NCBI RefSeq assembly: GCF_000349945.1
Contig: NC_020516.1
Span: forward strand, 806,001-870,000
DNA from: Azoarcus sp. KH32C
GTDB taxonomy: Bacteria; Pseudomonadota; Gammaproteobacteria; Burkholderiales; Rhodocyclaceae
Direction: 5' to 3'
Length of the DNA: 64,000 nt
How positions within the stretch are numbered: the stretch's first letter is position 1; the number at the start of each line of letters is the position of its first letter. The position numbers and the translations under genes are program-made. The notes under the pieces were generated by a model that saw nothing but the letters and a program-made list of their open reading frames with translations, was not told the DNA's origin and did not search any database. Of the stretch, positions 53,919-61,609 are shown piece by piece.

Positions 53919-53934
53919 TGTCGGCAACGCGACA
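53919..53934. promoter_or_regulatory. NifA upstream activator site shared by nifH and fmdB-draTG
   Basis: TGTCGGCAACGCGACA is a perfect TGT-N10-ACA site. Its centre is about 115 bases from the predicted nifH start and about 144 bases from the predicted fmdB start on the other side. Confidence 0.85.
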
Positions 53935-54043
53935 AAGTCGGGGATGCCTGTCCGACAGTGTCGGGAGCGCGCCGGGAGGGAACGGGGCGTTTCCGCGGGC
54001 GCTCGCGCCTGTGCGCACGGGAATGCCGAGAGCGTAACGAAAA

Positions 54044-54059
54044 GGGCATTCGTCTTGCT
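54044..54059 (+). promoter_or_regulatory. Putative sigma-54 promoter of fmdB-draT-draG
   Basis: GGGCATTCGTCTTGCT keeps GG at -24 and TTGC at -12 with exact spacing; only the first base departs from consensus. The predicted start near 54070 leaves 27 bases to the first ATG. Confidence 0.6.
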
Positions 54060-54096
54060 TTGAAAGCCTTGTCACCCCTCTTTCAGGAGCATTGAG

Positions 54097-54303
54097 ATGC
54101 CTTTGTTCGATTTCCGCTGTCCGTCGTGCGACAAAACCTTCGAAGTGCTGGTGCTGGGAAGTCGGACGCCGCGCTGCCCGCAATGCGGCAACGAGTCGCT
54201 CGAAAAGCAGGTCTCGCGGCCGGCCCCTCCAGGACAGTCCGCAGGCTTGGTGAAGGCGGCGCGCGCGCAGGCGAAGCGCGAAGGGCATTTCAGCAACTAC
54301 TGA
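54097..54303 (+). CDS. FmdB-type zinc ribbon protein
   Basis: A 68-residue protein with an N-terminal zinc ribbon: CPSC at residues 8-11 and CPQC at residues 27-30, as in the FmdB putative regulatory family. A Pro/Lys-rich tail follows. AGGAGC precedes the ATG. It lies 19 bases before draT and seems cotranscribed with draTG from a sigma-54 promoter. The role is unknown; a regulatory or metal-sensing part in nitrogenase control is a guess from position. Confidence 0.8.
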   Translation: MPLFDFRCPSCDKTFEVLVLGSRTPRCPQCGNESLEKQVSRPAPPGQSAGLVKAARAQAKREGHFSNY

Positions 54304-54322
54304 CCGGGCGGCCTCCCCCAGG

Positions 54323-55150
54323 ATGGGCGCGCCCGCCGACATTCCCTACGGACAATCGACCAACCTCGTCGGGATTCCGACTGGGCTGCTCGCGAGCGTC
54401 GCCTTCAATGCGCATCCGCTGCCGCTGCGCATACATGGTGTGCGGGAGACCAACCGCGCGCTGTTCGCGATGCTGCACGACGCAGCGTCGATCGAGGATG
54501 CCGTGCTCGCGTTCCAGATCTACATGCGCAGCGTGTTCGACCTCGATGCGGCCCCGCTGCTCGACACGCTGGGGCGCAAGCGCTATCGGGCGAATTACCT
54601 GCGCCTGCTGCGTGGGTGGGGCTTCGATGCCAATGGGCGCGAGGCGGCGGTGCTGAAGGGCTGGGTCGAATCGCGCTTCGGCCTGCAGCCGACCTTCCAC
54701 AAGGAGCCCCTCGGCCGCTATCCGTCGGAGGCGTGGATGACTTACCTCGAAGAGAAAATGAGCGCGCGCTTCCACAACAACGGCATCCATGCGCAGCTCG
54801 ACCTGCTGTACGAATACGGCCAGCGGGTGTTTCGGCGCTGGCTGTACCCGGGACGCCATCACCTGACGCTGTACCGTGGCGTCAACGACTTCGCCGAGCA
54901 TCAGGTCGTCGCCTGGCTGCCGCGTGAGAAGGGACGTCTGCGCGAGGCGATCGCGCGGCAGAACAATCTTGTCTCTTTCACGACACAGCGCGATGTCGCC
55001 GACCAGTTCGGCGACACGATCCTCGAAGTCGAAGTGCCGCTGTGCAAGGTCGTCTACTGCAACGCGTTGATGCCAGGGCCGGTACTGCGCGGAGAGGGTG
55101 AGGTGATGGTACTGGGCGGCGAGTATCGCGTGAGGATGGCGACGCTATGA
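54323..55150 (+). CDS. draT: NAD(+)--dinitrogen-reductase ADP-D-ribosyltransferase DraT
   Basis: Inactivates NifH by transferring ADP-ribose from NAD to Arg101 in response to ammonium or energy shift. The 275-residue product has the family's length and markers: STNLVGIPTGLLASVAFN at the start, ARFHNNGIHAQLDLLYEYGQ, and the NAD-site part LTLYRGVNDF with the later E-x-EV and GEVMVLGGEYRV (conserved Glu). The stop overlaps draG. Activity is usually set through PII proteins, which are not in the window. Confidence 0.95.
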   Translation: MGAPADIPYGQSTNLVGIPTGLLASVAFNAHPLPLRIHGVRETNRALFAMLHDAASIEDAVLAFQIYMRSVFDLDAAPLLDTLGRKRYRANYLRLLRGWGFDANGREAAVLKGWVESRFGLQPTFHKEPLGRYPSEAWMTYLEEKMSARFHNNGIHAQLDLLYEYGQRVFRRWLYPGRHHLTLYRGVNDFAEHQVVAWLPREKGRLREAIARQNNLVSFTTQRDVADQFGDTILEVEVPLCKVVYCNALMPGPVLRGEGEVMVLGGEYRVRMATL

Positions 55151-56049
55151 GTGCGACTGGGCCGACGCTGCAGGAGCGCGCGCTCGGCGCCTACTTGGGC
55201 CTTGCGATCGGCGATGCGCTCGGCGCCACGGTCGAGTTCCTGACGGCGACCGAGATCCGCCAGCAGTACGGCGAACTGCGCGATATTGTCGGCGGCGGCT
55301 GGCTGAAGCTGAAGCCAGGGCAGGTCACCGACGACACGCAGATGTCGCTTGCGATGGGCGCGGCGCTGCTCGAATCCGGCGGATGGGACCTCCGGAACAT
55401 CGCCTGCCACTGGCTCGCGTGGCTGAAGTCCAAGCCGATCGACGTCGGCAACACCTGTCGCCGCGGCCTCGTCCGTTTCGGGCGCGACGGCTCGCTCGAA
55501 GCGCCGTTTTCCGATGGCGATGCGGGTAACGGCGCGCTGATGCGCAATCTCCCAGCGATCCTCTTCGCGTTTCGCGACGCCGAACTGCTCGAACGCTGTT
55601 CGATCGAGCAGGCCCACGTCACGCACCACCACCCGTTTTCGGATGCCGCAACGCTCGGTGTTGCCCGCATGGCCGCGTTGTTGTTGCGCGGCGGACACTG
55701 GCGCGACAACCTGCGCGCCTTGCGCGGGCTTGCGAAGGAACTGGTCGAGACACATCGCCAATTCCGCTTCGAGCCCTACCCGAAGCGAGCGACGGCCTAC
55801 GTCGTCGACACGGCGCAGACCATACTGCACGGCTTCTTCAGCACCGACAGCTTCGAGTCCTGCCTCGTCACCACCGTGAACCAAGGTGGCGACGCCGATA
55901 CGACCGGGGCGATCGCCGGGATGCTGGCGGGCGCATACTACGGTGTCGGGGCGATTCCCGCGCGTTGGCTGAAGAAGCTCGACGCGGGCGTACGGCGCGA
56001 GATCGAGCGCCAGGTGCCCGCGCTGCTGGCACTCGGCGAGCGAGGCTGA
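55147..56049 (+). CDS. draG: ADP-ribosyl-[dinitrogen reductase] hydrolase DraG
   Basis: Reverses DraT by removing ADP-ribose from NifH. The 300-residue dimanganese hydrolase has metal-binding motifs VTDDTQMSLAMG near residue 60 and GGDADTTGAIAGMLAGA near residue 243. It starts inside the draT stop. It is convergent with the SIR2-like gene. GC-rich hairpin arms at 56067-56094 lie between them but lack a T-run. Confidence 0.95.
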   Translation: MSATGPTLQERALGAYLGLAIGDALGATVEFLTATEIRQQYGELRDIVGGGWLKLKPGQVTDDTQMSLAMGAALLESGGWDLRNIACHWLAWLKSKPIDVGNTCRRGLVRFGRDGSLEAPFSDGDAGNGALMRNLPAILFAFRDAELLERCSIEQAHVTHHHPFSDAATLGVARMAALLLRGGHWRDNLRALRGLAKELVETHRQFRFEPYPKRATAYVVDTAQTILHGFFSTDSFESCLVTTVNQGGDADTTGAIAGMLAGAYYGVGAIPARWLKKLDAGVRREIERQVPALLALGERG

Positions 56050-56118
56050 AACGGAGGGAAGGATCGCCGGGAGGAGCCGTGCGACTCCCCCCGGGGCCCT
56101 CAATCGCCGGTCCCCCGA

Positions 56119-56976
56119 TCAGGCGATCGTCATGCAGAGTGTCGCGAGCAGGTGCCGGACCCGTGCCGGAATCACCGTGATGCCTTGTTCGGCGACAAAC
56201 TGCTGTTCGTTGCGCGTCAGTCCGTCTTCGATCAGTGCGAAGTGCGGGCCGGCGGAACGTTTCAGGAGCTGGCGCGCGTAGGTGCGCGCGAGTTGCGAGT
56301 CGAAGCGGCAACCGAGGAACACGAAGCCGCGCGTCGCCCGTCGGCGCTGCACCTCGGGCGGGATCGGCGTCTGCAGGTCGATCTCGGTCAGTACTTCGAC
56401 GAAGTCCGCGTCGGAGACGAGAAAGTTGCCGGCCGGCGCGACGCTGCCGAGCGGCTTGTAGAGGAGCGTGGCCCAGCTTTCGGCCTTTACGTCGTCGCAC
56501 AGGCAACCCGCGGCGTCGTAATAGCGCACCCATTCGATACCCTGGCCGGCGCGCGATTCGGCGCGGCTCACGCCCTGCACCTGTCCCCACGAACGGCCTT
56601 CGGCGAGCGCCGTGGCGGTCGCGCCGTCGTAGCCGAAGTCGACGATCAGGGGCGGACGCAGGCCCGCGAGCCAGCGATGTAGCAGCGACGGGATTGCCGG
56701 CTGCGCGAAGCACTCGTTCATGATCGAGCGCAGCACCTTGCGGTGGCGCTGGCTCTCGACGTATTGCGCGGCGGCCGTGAGGTTGGCGCGTAACCGCCCG
56801 GGAATCGGCACCTTCCGATGCAGTCGCGCGATCAATTGATCGGGGCTCACCGGCAGCGCCGCGTTCGCCGCATCGAGCAAGACCGCCTCGGCACCGAGGT
56901 AGGGGATCAGCGAGCCGTCGCTCAGTCCCCGAAGAATCCCCTCGAGGCTGAGCGCGAGATTGTTCGGGGCGTTCAT
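56119..56976 (-). CDS. SIR2-like protein at the end of the nifB operon
   Basis: A 285-residue cytosolic protein of the SIR2_2-like fold by pattern. An N-terminal LIPYLGAEAVLLD (residues 23-35) replaces the usual LIPFLGAGxS, with Glu in place of the second Gly. PLIVDFGYDGA follows in the place of the TxNYD segment, and GFVFLGCRFDSQLART near residue 230. CxC and isolated Cys residues (CLCDD) occur mid-protein. It follows nifT by 20 bases and probably belongs to nifB-Z-T. NAD binding or hydrolysis is possible but unproven; the altered glycine motif argues for caution. Confidence 0.6.
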   Translation of the reverse strand: MNAPNNLALSLEGILRGLSDGSLIPYLGAEAVLLDAANAALPVSPDQLIARLHRKVPIPGRLRANLTAAAQYVESQRHRKVLRSIMNECFAQPAIPSLLHRWLAGLRPPLIVDFGYDGATATALAEGRSWGQVQGVSRAESRAGQGIEWVRYYDAAGCLCDDVKAESWATLLYKPLGSVAPAGNFLVSDADFVEVLTEIDLQTPIPPEVQRRRATRGFVFLGCRFDSQLARTYARQLLKRSAGPHFALIEDGLTRNEQQFVAEQGITVIPARVRHLLATLCMTIA

Positions 56977-56996
56977 GCTGCGGGTCTCCCCGGTGT

Positions 56997-57209
56997 TCAG
57001 GCCTCGCCGAGGCGGCGGGCTTCGACCGTCACGGGGAGACGCGTGTCGGCGGCGAGCGCCGGCATCTCCAGCGTCCAGCCGTTGTCGAGTTCGACCTTAC
57101 CGCCCCAGATCGCAGGCTGCTCGGCGCTGACGATGCGCGCCTCCAGGTCCTTCTTCGGCACGTAGATCGAGTAGCCGCCGGAGACTTCCTTGCGTACGGT
57201 GACTTTCAT
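56997..57209 (-). CDS. nifT: NifT/FixU family protein
   Basis: A 70-residue protein starting KVTVRKEVSGGYSIYVPKKDLE, the NifT/FixU pattern. It lies between nifZ, which it overlaps by four bases, and the SIR2-like gene. NifT is conserved in nif clusters; its role is unknown, and mutants in other species often fix nitrogen normally. Confidence 0.93.
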   Translation of the reverse strand: MKVTVRKEVSGGYSIYVPKKDLEARIVSAEQPAIWGGKVELDNGWTLEMPALAADTRLPVTVEARRLGEA

Positions 57210-57538
57210 GATGCAATTTCCTCTTCGGATGTAATGTCGTCCGCAGCGGTCTCGTCAGCGGGATCGCTCTCGACGTCGAGCGAACGCAGTTCGCGTCCCT
57301 TCATGCCGACCACGTAGCCCCGGTCGACGAAGTCGATGCCGTAGATGTAGAACTGCTGCAGGAAGGTGCCGATGCTCTTGACGTAGCCGATGTCGCCTTT
57401 CTTCACCAGCAGTTCGCCCAGCTCGCGGCCGCAGAAGGTGCCGTCGTTCTTCACGTTCTTGCGGGAGATGACCTTTTCGCCGTATTCGAAGGCGGGGGCG
57501 CCGTCCAGTTCGACGATGTCCGAGTCGCGTGCGAACAT
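57206..57538 (-). CDS. nifZ: Nitrogen fixation protein NifZ
   Basis: Helps form the P-clusters of the MoFe protein. It has 110 residues from the ATG at 57538. Conserved parts are FEYGEKVISRKNVKNDGTF, KKGDIGYVKSIGTFLQQFYIY and the acidic C-terminal tail. It lies 13 bases after nifB and overlaps nifT. Confidence 0.93.
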   Translation of the reverse strand: MFARDSDIVELDGAPAFEYGEKVISRKNVKNDGTFCGRELGELLVKKGDIGYVKSIGTFLQQFYIYGIDFVDRGYVVGMKGRELRSLDVESDPADETAADDITSEEEIAS

Positions 57539-57551
57539 GTTTCGTCCTCCG

Positions 57552-59066
57552 TCAGGCAGCAATCGTGCGGGCGTTGGCGACGGACTGGGCGAACCAGTCG
57601 ATCAGCGAGGCCTCGATGTATTCGTGGGCGAAATCCTCGACCGCTTCGATGCCGGCGGCGGCGAGATCCTTGCGCGGGCAGTGGCCGATCTTCGCGACGA
57701 ACACCGCGGCACATCCCGCGAGCGCCTCGACGATGCCGGGCATCGCTTCCTCGTCTTCGAATCCGCCCCGACAGTACAGCGACACTTTGCGGTGCCCGAT
57801 GAATTTCGCTCCGGCGGCCGACACTTCGTACACCTGGAATTCCTCGGCATGTCCGAAGTGCTGGTTGATGCGCCCCGAGCCCTTGGTCGCGACCGCGACG
57901 AGCCGGGTCTCGCCGGTCGAGGCGACCTGCGCCTTCGCGGCATCGGCCGCCGCACTCTGGTCGGCCCGTTCGCGCGCGACGAAGCTGCGGTAGGCCGAGC
58001 GCGCCTCGTTCATCCGTTCCGCATCGATCTCGGCCGCAATCGCGTCGATCGCCGCCGACCCGAACTCCGCACCGCGATCCTCCCCGAGCATCCCGACCGC
58101 GTCGGCGCGGCACTGGCGGCAGTGGCGCATCAGCTGCATGTCGCCTTCGCACGCATCCTGCAGCGCCTTCAGCTCGGCGGGCGTCGGGCCGCGCTGGCCG
58201 GCCAGGCCGAAGTGCGTGCCGTGCGCCGGATCCGAGATCAGCGGCATGATGTTGTGCAGGAAGGCGCCGCGCGACTTCACCGCCTCGTTCACCTCGACGA
58301 GGTGACGGTCGTTGATGCCCGGGATCATCACCGAATTCACCTTCACAAGGATCCCCTCGGCGACCAGCATCTCGAGCCCCCGCATCTGGCGCTCGTGCAG
58401 GAGGCGTGCGGCCTCGACGCCCTGGTAGCGCTTGTGATCGAAGAAGATCCACGGATAGATCTGCGCGCCGATCTCCGGATCGATCATGTTGATCGTGATC
58501 GTCACGTGATCGACGCCCAGCGCCTTGATGCGCTCGACGTGGTCGGGCAGCGCGAGGCCGTTCGTCGATAGGCACAGGCGGATGTCCGGCGCGGCCGCCT
58601 TGATCAGATCGAAGGTGCGGAAAGTCTTTTCCGGGTTCGCCAGCGCGTCCCCCGGACCGGCGACGCCGACCACCGACAGCTGGGGGATGCGCGCCGCGAC
58701 CGCGAGCACCTTCTTTGCCGCGAATTCCGGCGTCAGTTTTTCCGAGACGACGCCCGGACGGCTTTCGTTCGCGCAGTCGTACTTGCGGTTGCAATAGTTG
58801 CACTGGATGTTGCAGGCGGGTGCGACCGCGACGTGCATGCGCGCGAAGTGGTGGTGAGCCTCCGCGCTGTAGCAGGGGTGGTCGTGCACCTTGTCGCGGA
58901 TGTGCTGCGGCAGCCCCGCCGAGCTGCCCGATCCGCAGCCCCCCTTGGTCGCCGTCGCGCAGCCCCCGGCGGACGCGGGGTTTGCGCTGCCGACCACGCT
59001 CAGCGGGATGATGCGGACGGGACTGGAGCCGGGCGGACAGGATCCGGACGACAAGGACGCAGACAT
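57552..59066 (-). CDS. nifB: FeMo-cofactor biosynthesis radical SAM protein NifB
   Basis: Radical-SAM enzyme that fuses two [4Fe-4S] clusters and inserts the central carbide to give NifB-co. The 504-residue product has the CNIQCNYC radical-SAM motif near residues 85-92. AVAPxxN context, GVAGPGDALANPEKTF and other family segments follow. The NifX-like C-terminal domain begins near residue 395 (RLVAVATKGSGRINQHFGHAEEF), as in long NifBs. It is the first gene of nifB-Z-T-SIR2. Confidence 0.96.
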   Translation of the reverse strand: MSASLSSGSCPPGSSPVRIIPLSVVGSANPASAGGCATATKGGCGSGSSAGLPQHIRDKVHDHPCYSAEAHHHFARMHVAVAPACNIQCNYCNRKYDCANESRPGVVSEKLTPEFAAKKVLAVAARIPQLSVVGVAGPGDALANPEKTFRTFDLIKAAAPDIRLCLSTNGLALPDHVERIKALGVDHVTITINMIDPEIGAQIYPWIFFDHKRYQGVEAARLLHERQMRGLEMLVAEGILVKVNSVMIPGINDRHLVEVNEAVKSRGAFLHNIMPLISDPAHGTHFGLAGQRGPTPAELKALQDACEGDMQLMRHCRQCRADAVGMLGEDRGAEFGSAAIDAIAAEIDAERMNEARSAYRSFVARERADQSAAADAAKAQVASTGETRLVAVATKGSGRINQHFGHAEEFQVYEVSAAGAKFIGHRKVSLYCRGGFEDEEAMPGIVEALAGCAAVFVAKIGHCPRKDLAAAGIEAVEDFAHEYIEASLIDWFAQSVANARTIAA

Positions 59067-59122
59067 GGCATTCTCCGTTGAACCTGGTATTCGTTGGCGC
59101 GATGCGCTTTCGATACCGGTAT

Positions 59123-59138
59123 TGCAACGGCTATGCCA
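59123..59138 (-). promoter_or_regulatory. Sigma-54 promoter of the nifB operon
   Basis: Minus-strand TGGCATAGCCGTTGCA fits the -24/-12 consensus exactly in spacing. The predicted start near 59112 leaves a 46-base leader before nifB. Confidence 0.85.
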
Positions 59139-59207
59139 TCACTGTTCGCGCGTCCTAAGTCTCTGGAAACTAAGCGATTTATTCGCGGATGCCAGCCCGA
59201 TCGGACC

Positions 59208-59223
59208 TGTCTGCTTCGAAACA
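59208..59223. promoter_or_regulatory. NifA upstream activator site of nifB
   Basis: TGTCTGCTTCGAAACA is a perfect TGT-N10-ACA site centred about 104 bases upstream of the predicted nifB start. It lies 30 bases after the stop of the GGDEF gene. Confidence 0.85.
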
Positions 59224-59252
59224 AACGCGGCGGGATTGCGACATTCGCCGGG

Positions 59253-60734
59253 TCAGGGGGCGATTACGGACACCGCTTCGTCGGCGACAACGACGCGATT
59301 GCGTCCCAGCGCCTTCGCCCGATACAAGGCCGCATCCGCCCGTGCGAGCGTGTCGGCCAGCGAGCGGTCGCGGTCGCTGCGTGACGCCACGCCGATGCTG
59401 ACGGTAATCGGCTTCGGTTCCGTGAGCTTCTCGGCCACCGCGAGGCGCAGCTTCTCCGCCACGCGGTGTGCGCCTTCGGCGTTCGCGCCCGGCATCAGCA
59501 CGAGGAACTCCTCCCCGCCGTAGCGGCCCACGTTGTCGGACGACCGGACTTCACGTTGCAGCAAATGCGCCACCAGCCGGATTACGTCGTCGCCTGCGAG
59601 ATGGCCGAACTGGTCGTTGATGCTCTTGAAATGGTCGATGTCGATCATCAACAGCGACAGTTCACGGTCGCTGCGCTCGCCCCGTTCGAGGCGCGACGCA
59701 AGGGCCATGATCGAGCGGCGGTTCGGGATGCCCGTCAGACCGTCGAGATTGGCCTCCTTGATCTGCGCATGGCTGATTGCCCTCGCTCGCCAGGCGAGCA
59801 CGATGATCGCGCCGCTGAGCAGCGCCCACAGCGCGCAGACGATGATCAGACGCTGCTGCCAGGGGCCGAGCAGGTCCTGAGTCGCGATCGTCGCGACCGC
59901 AATCAACGGATAATCCGAAAGCCGGTGAAAGGCGATGATGCGCCGCTGTTGGTCGAGCTGCGAAGTCGAATCCAGGACGAAGGACGGATTGGCCGGCGTC
60001 AGCGCCACCAGCTCCTTCTGACGCGACACCTGTTTCCCGACATGCAAGGCGTGGTCGGGCATTCGCGCGTAGATCCTGCCGTCCGGCGACATCAGCGCCC
60101 GTGTGCTGCCCTTCACGACCGTCAGTCCGCCCAGCCGGCTCTGCAGGATGCCGACATCCACGATGACGACGATGACCGACGTCAGCGCTCCGCGTTCGTC
60201 GCGCAGCCCCTCGCTCACCGCGAAGAACCATTTTCCCGTATGCACCTTCGACAGCAGCGGCGGGCCGACGTAGAGATCGCTGGTCGGCGTCCGCGCGTGG
60301 TAGGTGTAGTACTCGCGGTCGCGGATGTCCGGCGGGGCGCCCGCGCCGGTCCAATCGGTTATCCGCCCGTCCGGCGATACGATGAGCAGGTCCATCGCAT
60401 AGGGCGTGTGCGCCTGCAGGTCGAGAAGGGCGGCGCGCACTGCCGCAGGATCGTGCGCCTCGTGACGCACGGGCGAGCGCACGAGCAGCGCAATCGAGCG
60501 AAGCAACTGCGTCGTCGCCTCCAGCGTGCCTTCGGCCGCGAGCGCCGTCTGGTCGGCGATCTGCTCGGCCGATTCTCTCCCCGCGGCGAGTGTCGCGCGA
60601 TAGTCGTAGACGCCGTATGCAGCGAACATCGTAGCGAGCACCAGGATCGCCGCCGCCGCGACCATGGCGAATCCGAAGCGCTGCGGCGTCGCCGACGTGG
60701 ATCGCGGAAGTAGGAGGGGCCTGGGCGTCTTCAT
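59253..60734 (-). CDS. Membrane diguanylate cyclase with periplasmic Cache-type sensor
   Basis: Makes cyclic di-GMP from GTP. It has 493 residues from the ATG at 60734. The first helix is near residues 22-44, a periplasmic dCache-like region (with DIRDREYYTYH) spans about 50-285, and the second helix is near 300-320. The GGDEF domain begins at NLDGLTGIPNRR. The active-site motif GGEEF is intact. RSSD, five residues before it, is the product-inhibition I-site, so the enzyme should be active and feedback-limited. It lies between the nifB promoter region and the NifA-site gene; a regulatory tie to nitrogen fixation is only positional. Confidence 0.9.
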   Translation of the reverse strand: MKTPRPLLLPRSTSATPQRFGFAMVAAAAILVLATMFAAYGVYDYRATLAAGRESAEQIADQTALAAEGTLEATTQLLRSIALLVRSPVRHEAHDPAAVRAALLDLQAHTPYAMDLLIVSPDGRITDWTGAGAPPDIRDREYYTYHARTPTSDLYVGPPLLSKVHTGKWFFAVSEGLRDERGALTSVIVVIVDVGILQSRLGGLTVVKGSTRALMSPDGRIYARMPDHALHVGKQVSRQKELVALTPANPSFVLDSTSQLDQQRRIIAFHRLSDYPLIAVATIATQDLLGPWQQRLIIVCALWALLSGAIIVLAWRARAISHAQIKEANLDGLTGIPNRRSIMALASRLERGERSDRELSLLMIDIDHFKSINDQFGHLAGDDVIRLVAHLLQREVRSSDNVGRYGGEEFLVLMPGANAEGAHRVAEKLRLAVAEKLTEPKPITVSIGVASRSDRDRSLADTLARADAALYRAKALGRNRVVVADEAVSVIAP

Positions 60735-60876
60735 TGTTGGTAGGGACCTGATGCCTGCCCACAATTCTCACATGGAATTTGCCCGGACAGCGTGAAAAGT
60801 CTCCCGTGTCTATAACTTTAGTTAGAGCGAAGAGTCATCCCTCCGCATGCGCCTGTCGTGATTCGGATGAGCCTTC

Positions 60877-60892
60877 TGTCGCGTTTGGAACA
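60877..60892. promoter_or_regulatory. NifA upstream activator site of the unknown gene
   Basis: TGTCGCGTTTGGAACA is a perfect TGT-N10-ACA site centred about 100 bases before the predicted transcript start, the same distance as at nifB, nifE and nifH. Confidence 0.8.
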
Positions 60893-60957
60893 AACAATGT
60901 CGCGACACGGCGGGTGGTTATGTTTCTTAAGTGACTGACAGCAAAAGGAAAGTTCTG

Positions 60958-60973
60958 TGGCATGGTTCTCGCA
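60958..60973 (+). promoter_or_regulatory. Sigma-54 promoter of the unknown gene
   Basis: TGGCATGGTTCTCGCA has GG at -24 and GC at -12 with correct spacing. The predicted start is near 60984. That rules out the upstream in-frame ATG at 60931 and favours 61015 (or 61000). Confidence 0.75.
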
Positions 60974-61014
60974 ACGGCTCAGCTACCCAATCACCGAAGA
61001 TGCGAGACCTCACC

Positions 61015-61584
61015 ATGACGACCCCCACGCTGTTCGCCGCCCTCGAAGGCAAGCTGCTGTCTCCGACCGTCAGCGGCCCCACCCAGAAGACCAACCGCTA
61101 CGGCTTCCGCGGCGAACTCGGTCTCAAGTTCCCCCCGTCCGTCGCAGGCGAAAAGCGCCCGCCCGAAATCAAGGCCGATCAGGTGATCCTCGCAGCCGAA
61201 GGCGAGCAGCTCGTGTTCCTCGCCCTGCACGTCGACTCGCTCGCCCATCTTGACTTCGTGCGCGAGACCTTCGGCGCCGCGCTCACGCCGACCGGCAAGT
61301 ACTTCATCTTCGCGGGCAACGTCGATATCTCGAAGAAATTCCTGCTCGAATTCGAGGGTGTGAGCTTCTACGTGCTGCCGCTCGACGAGGCGACCGTTTA
61401 CAACGAGCTGCTCGACCTGCTGTACCTGGAGAAGGGTGACCTGAAGAAGCTGTCGCCCGAAGCCAAGATCGACGCCATCGTCGACGCTGCCGCGAAGGGC
61501 CCGAGCGGCTTCCCGCGCATCGAATACAGCCAGGCGCTGGCAGAAATGGGCCCGGTGAAGGTCGCCGAGAACCGCCCGGTCTGA
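61015..61584 (+). CDS. Unrecognised protein, predicted NifA/sigma-54 target
   Basis: I do not recognise this family. The product has 189 residues from the ATG at 61015 and is soluble, with no signal or membrane helix and no Cys or Trp. The N-terminal 35 residues are Thr/Gly-rich (LFAALEGKLLSPTVSGPTQK). An alpha/beta region follows, with QVILAAEGEQLVFLALHVDS and KYFIFAGNVDISKKF, and a helical C-terminal part rich in Lys/Glu (LLYLEKGDLKKLSPEAKID). It stands alone between the GGDEF gene and the convergent nifA. Its promoter region has the same layout as the known nif operons, so a nitrogen-fixation role is inferred from control, not from homology. Confidence 0.75.
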   Translation: MTTPTLFAALEGKLLSPTVSGPTQKTNRYGFRGELGLKFPPSVAGEKRPPEIKADQVILAAEGEQLVFLALHVDSLAHLDFVRETFGAALTPTGKYFIFAGNVDISKKFLLEFEGVSFYVLPLDEATVYNELLDLLYLEKGDLKKLSPEAKIDAIVDAAAKGPSGFPRIEYSQALAEMGPVKVAENRPV

Positions 61585-61609
61585 TCGCGAGTTCGCTTCA
61601 GCAAACGTA

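Larger units (their letters stand above)
53759..54096. other. Divergent nif control region, nifH / fmdB-draTG
   Basis: A 338-base gap with two outward-facing sigma-54 promoters and one NifA site between them (listed separately). A half-conserved second site (TGT-N10-CGG, 53949-53964) containing the palindrome CCGACAGTGTCGG is also present. No gene is supported inside. Confidence 0.75.
60735..61014. other. Divergent intergenic region, GGDEF gene / unknown nif-type gene
   Basis: A 280-base gap holding one NifA site and one plus-strand sigma-54 promoter (listed separately). No -24/-12 element faces the GGDEF gene. Confidence 0.6.

Noticed and set aside
53949..53964. Second NifA site between nifH and fmdB
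   Set aside because: It has TGT but CGG instead of ACA. It overlaps a short palindrome and may be a weak site, but it does not meet the consensus.
60931..61014. Upstream in-frame start for the unknown gene at 61015
   Set aside because: This stretch contains the sigma-54 promoter, and the predicted transcript start lies inside it, so the longer protein could not be made from that transcript.
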